Below, piece by piece: positions 63,045 to 64,000 of a DNA stretch of 64,000 bases. A model generated the notes under the pieces. The model saw only the letters and a list, made by a program, of their open reading frames with translations. It was not told where the DNA came from and made no database searches. Every line of letters starts with the position of its first letter. Position 1 is the stretch's first letter. Origin of the DNA: Sphingobacterium deserti (GTDB lineage Bacteria > Bacteroidota > Bacteroidia > Sphingobacteriales > Sphingobacteriaceae). The DNA lies in the NCBI RefSeq assembly GCF_000757725.1, contig NZ_JJMU01000022.1, forward strand, positions 62,001 through 126,000. The letters are read 5' to 3'. A program made the translations under genes and the position numbers.

Positions 63045-63692
63045 TTAAAATCTGTCCTCCAATAAGAATACATACAACTCCTTAGACCCTTGCCCTACCG
63101 GCAAGCTTTGATTTATGAAGTCGGTGTGTAAACTAGGTCCATCTATCATTGTCAACATAGTTGGAAATTTATCATGATATTTTTCCTGCACTTTACGCAA
63201 AGCGTGCTTCACGTCCATAACGAGCTGCGAAGCTTTTGCAATAACAATATGCACCGGGGGATAAACGCTCAATGCGCGGCCAGCCGCATCTCCATTGGAG
63301 ATTAAAACATTACCATTCCTTGCAATAAGCGCTTCACAAACGGTGATAGCCGCATCTGCTTGATCAAAATTATGGCCTGTTGTATACACCGGGAAGCCAT
63401 ATTGATCCAACAGCTGCTGAACGGCATATTCCCATGCGAATATTTTATTAATTTTGAGGGATTCTGCAAGCAAGATCAAATTCTCTATAAGCGCGATTTC
63501 GCCATCACAGTATACAAATTTTCCAGAAACTGCAGTTAATTCGCGAGCGAAAGTAAGATCCAACGGCTCGGTTTCATCTTTATAGAGTGGCGAATCTTCG
63601 AAATCTAAATACGGATTTTCGCGTTTCTGTAGTAAAGCCTGCCGAATTTTCTTCAGCATTCGTTCCTTCGCTGTTGTGTTTCTGATATTCAT
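63045..63692 (-). CDS. LUD domain protein (LutC-like)
   Basis: Protein of 215 residues of the LUD/LutC superfamily. Seen: a start rich in basic residues, FVYCDGEIALIENL, an ITVCEALIARNGNVLISNGD stretch (the conserved T-x-ala-x-A-E-TG-like loop) and the TMIDGPSLHTDFINQSLPVGQ end (core MIDGPSLHTD). LutC with LutA/LutB oxidises lactate, but no such partners are visible. It lies between ftsH and the rhomboid gene; why is unclear. Confidence 0.82.
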   Translation of the reverse strand: MNIRNTTAKERMLKKIRQALLQKRENPYLDFEDSPLYKDETEPLDLTFARELTAVSGKFVYCDGEIALIENLILLAESLKINKIFAWEYAVQQLLDQYGFPVYTTGHNFDQADAAITVCEALIARNGNVLISNGDAAGRALSVYPPVHIVIAKASQLVMDVKHALRKVQEKYHDKFPTMLTMIDGPSLHTDFINQSLPVGQGSKELYVFLLEDRF

Positions 63693-63716
63693 GTGTAGAA
63701 GTAAGCCCTGACTATA

Positions 63717-63756
63717 GAAAAAGTACTTCCTTGCGCAAGAGCAAAGAAGTACTTTT
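63717..63756 (-). terminator. intrinsic terminator after ftsH
   Basis: On the minus strand AAAAGTACTTC pairs with GAAGTACTTTT, then the Ts continue. It stands 23 bp beyond the ftsH stop and before the LUD gene. Confidence 0.85.
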
Positions 63757-63778
63757 CATGCTAATTTATATTTCGTGT

Positions 63779-64000
63779 TTAGCCTTTGAACTCGTTTTTA
63801 TCTTCTGATTTAGCATCGTTGGTGCTGCCTTCGGGAGGTAAATCCAGCGGTAAATCAGTTTGCGGAACTCCGCCTCCATCTACACCGCCGTTCACAAACT
63901 CGTCATACGTCGTTCTATTATCGAAAGGGCGTTTACCAAGGATTTCCTCCAAATCACTCTGAAATAAGATTTCCTTCTCTAATAGCTTCTCTGCGATTTT
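63779..64000 (-). CDS. ftsH: ATP-dependent zinc metalloprotease FtsH, C-terminal end (runs off window)
   Basis: Only the last 73 codons are present; the frame enters from the right edge. The visible protein starts KIAEKLLEKEILFQSDLEEI and continues LGKRPFDNRTTYDEF, the standard end of the FtsH peptidase domain, followed by a Gly/Pro-rich polar tail ending KNEFKG. FtsH is a membrane AAA+ protease for quality control. AAA and zinc motifs are outside the window. Confidence 0.9.
   Translation of the reverse strand, partial: KIAEKLLEKEILFQSDLEEILGKRPFDNRTTYDEFVNGGVDGGGVPQTDLPLDLPPEGSTNDAKSEDKNEFKG

Overview
The window looks like chromosome of a Bacteroidota bacterium of the Sphingobacteriaceae type (Sphingobacterium/Pedobacter relatives). 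This rests on gene content and signals: a flexirubin/aryl-polyene type locus at the left edge, Bacteroidota-style promoters (a -7 box of the form TAnnTTTG), a 14-gene nuo operon with a short NuoG, an exbB-exbD-exbD-tonB cluster, a DUF5686 outer-membrane protein and a FucP-type sugar transporter. Species cannot be named from this sequence alone. I saw no rRNA, tRNA, CRISPR array, insertion sequence or phage.

Layout. 1-3841: pigment-type genes (ketosynthase, ketoreductase, aromatic ammonia-lyase; divergent halogenase-like flavoprotein). 3912-18067: housekeeping and small operons: gltX; an orphan histidine kinase overlapping a DinB-type and a hotdog thioesterase gene; a sugar permease; a tail-specific protease; a TPR protein; a phosphopantetheinyl transferase; dcd; prfB with a programmed +1 frameshift; pgi; a small secreted protein. 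18231-20966: an AT-rich leftward block with an XRE regulator, a short Gly/Ala-rich secreted peptide, a membrane M48 metalloprotease, a SpoIIM/DUF95-like membrane protein and another membrane protein; this is the best candidate for an undescribed system. 21564-27534: M28 peptidase, AI-2E-type permease, enoyl-CoA hydratase and DUF5686 protein. 27701-40721: complete respiratory complex I operon nuoA to nuoN, leftward, closed by a terminator. 40825-46956: TonB energy-transduction cluster with a phosphate-binding-like lipoprotein and a large TPR protein. 47392-50236: YciH, lipid kinase and metK behind a SAM-II riboswitch candidate. 50297-57570: MoxR/DUF58/DUF4350/DUF4129/SpoIIM/RDD membrane module. 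57585-64000: trmB and a GDP-fucose synthase with back-to-back promoters, a YtxH/holin-like envelope group, comM, rhomboid, LUD protein and the 3' end of ftsH.

How it fits together. Most of the window is core metabolism and envelope energetics: complex I makes the proton gradient that the ExbBD-TonB system uses at the outer membrane. Several start codons were decided by -7 promoter boxes lying inside the longer open frame (gltX, the histidine kinase, pgi, nuoA). In gltX, the kinase gene and prfB the box sits so close to the start that the transcripts may be leaderless. All functions are inferred by recognising motifs by eye; no search or folding program was run.
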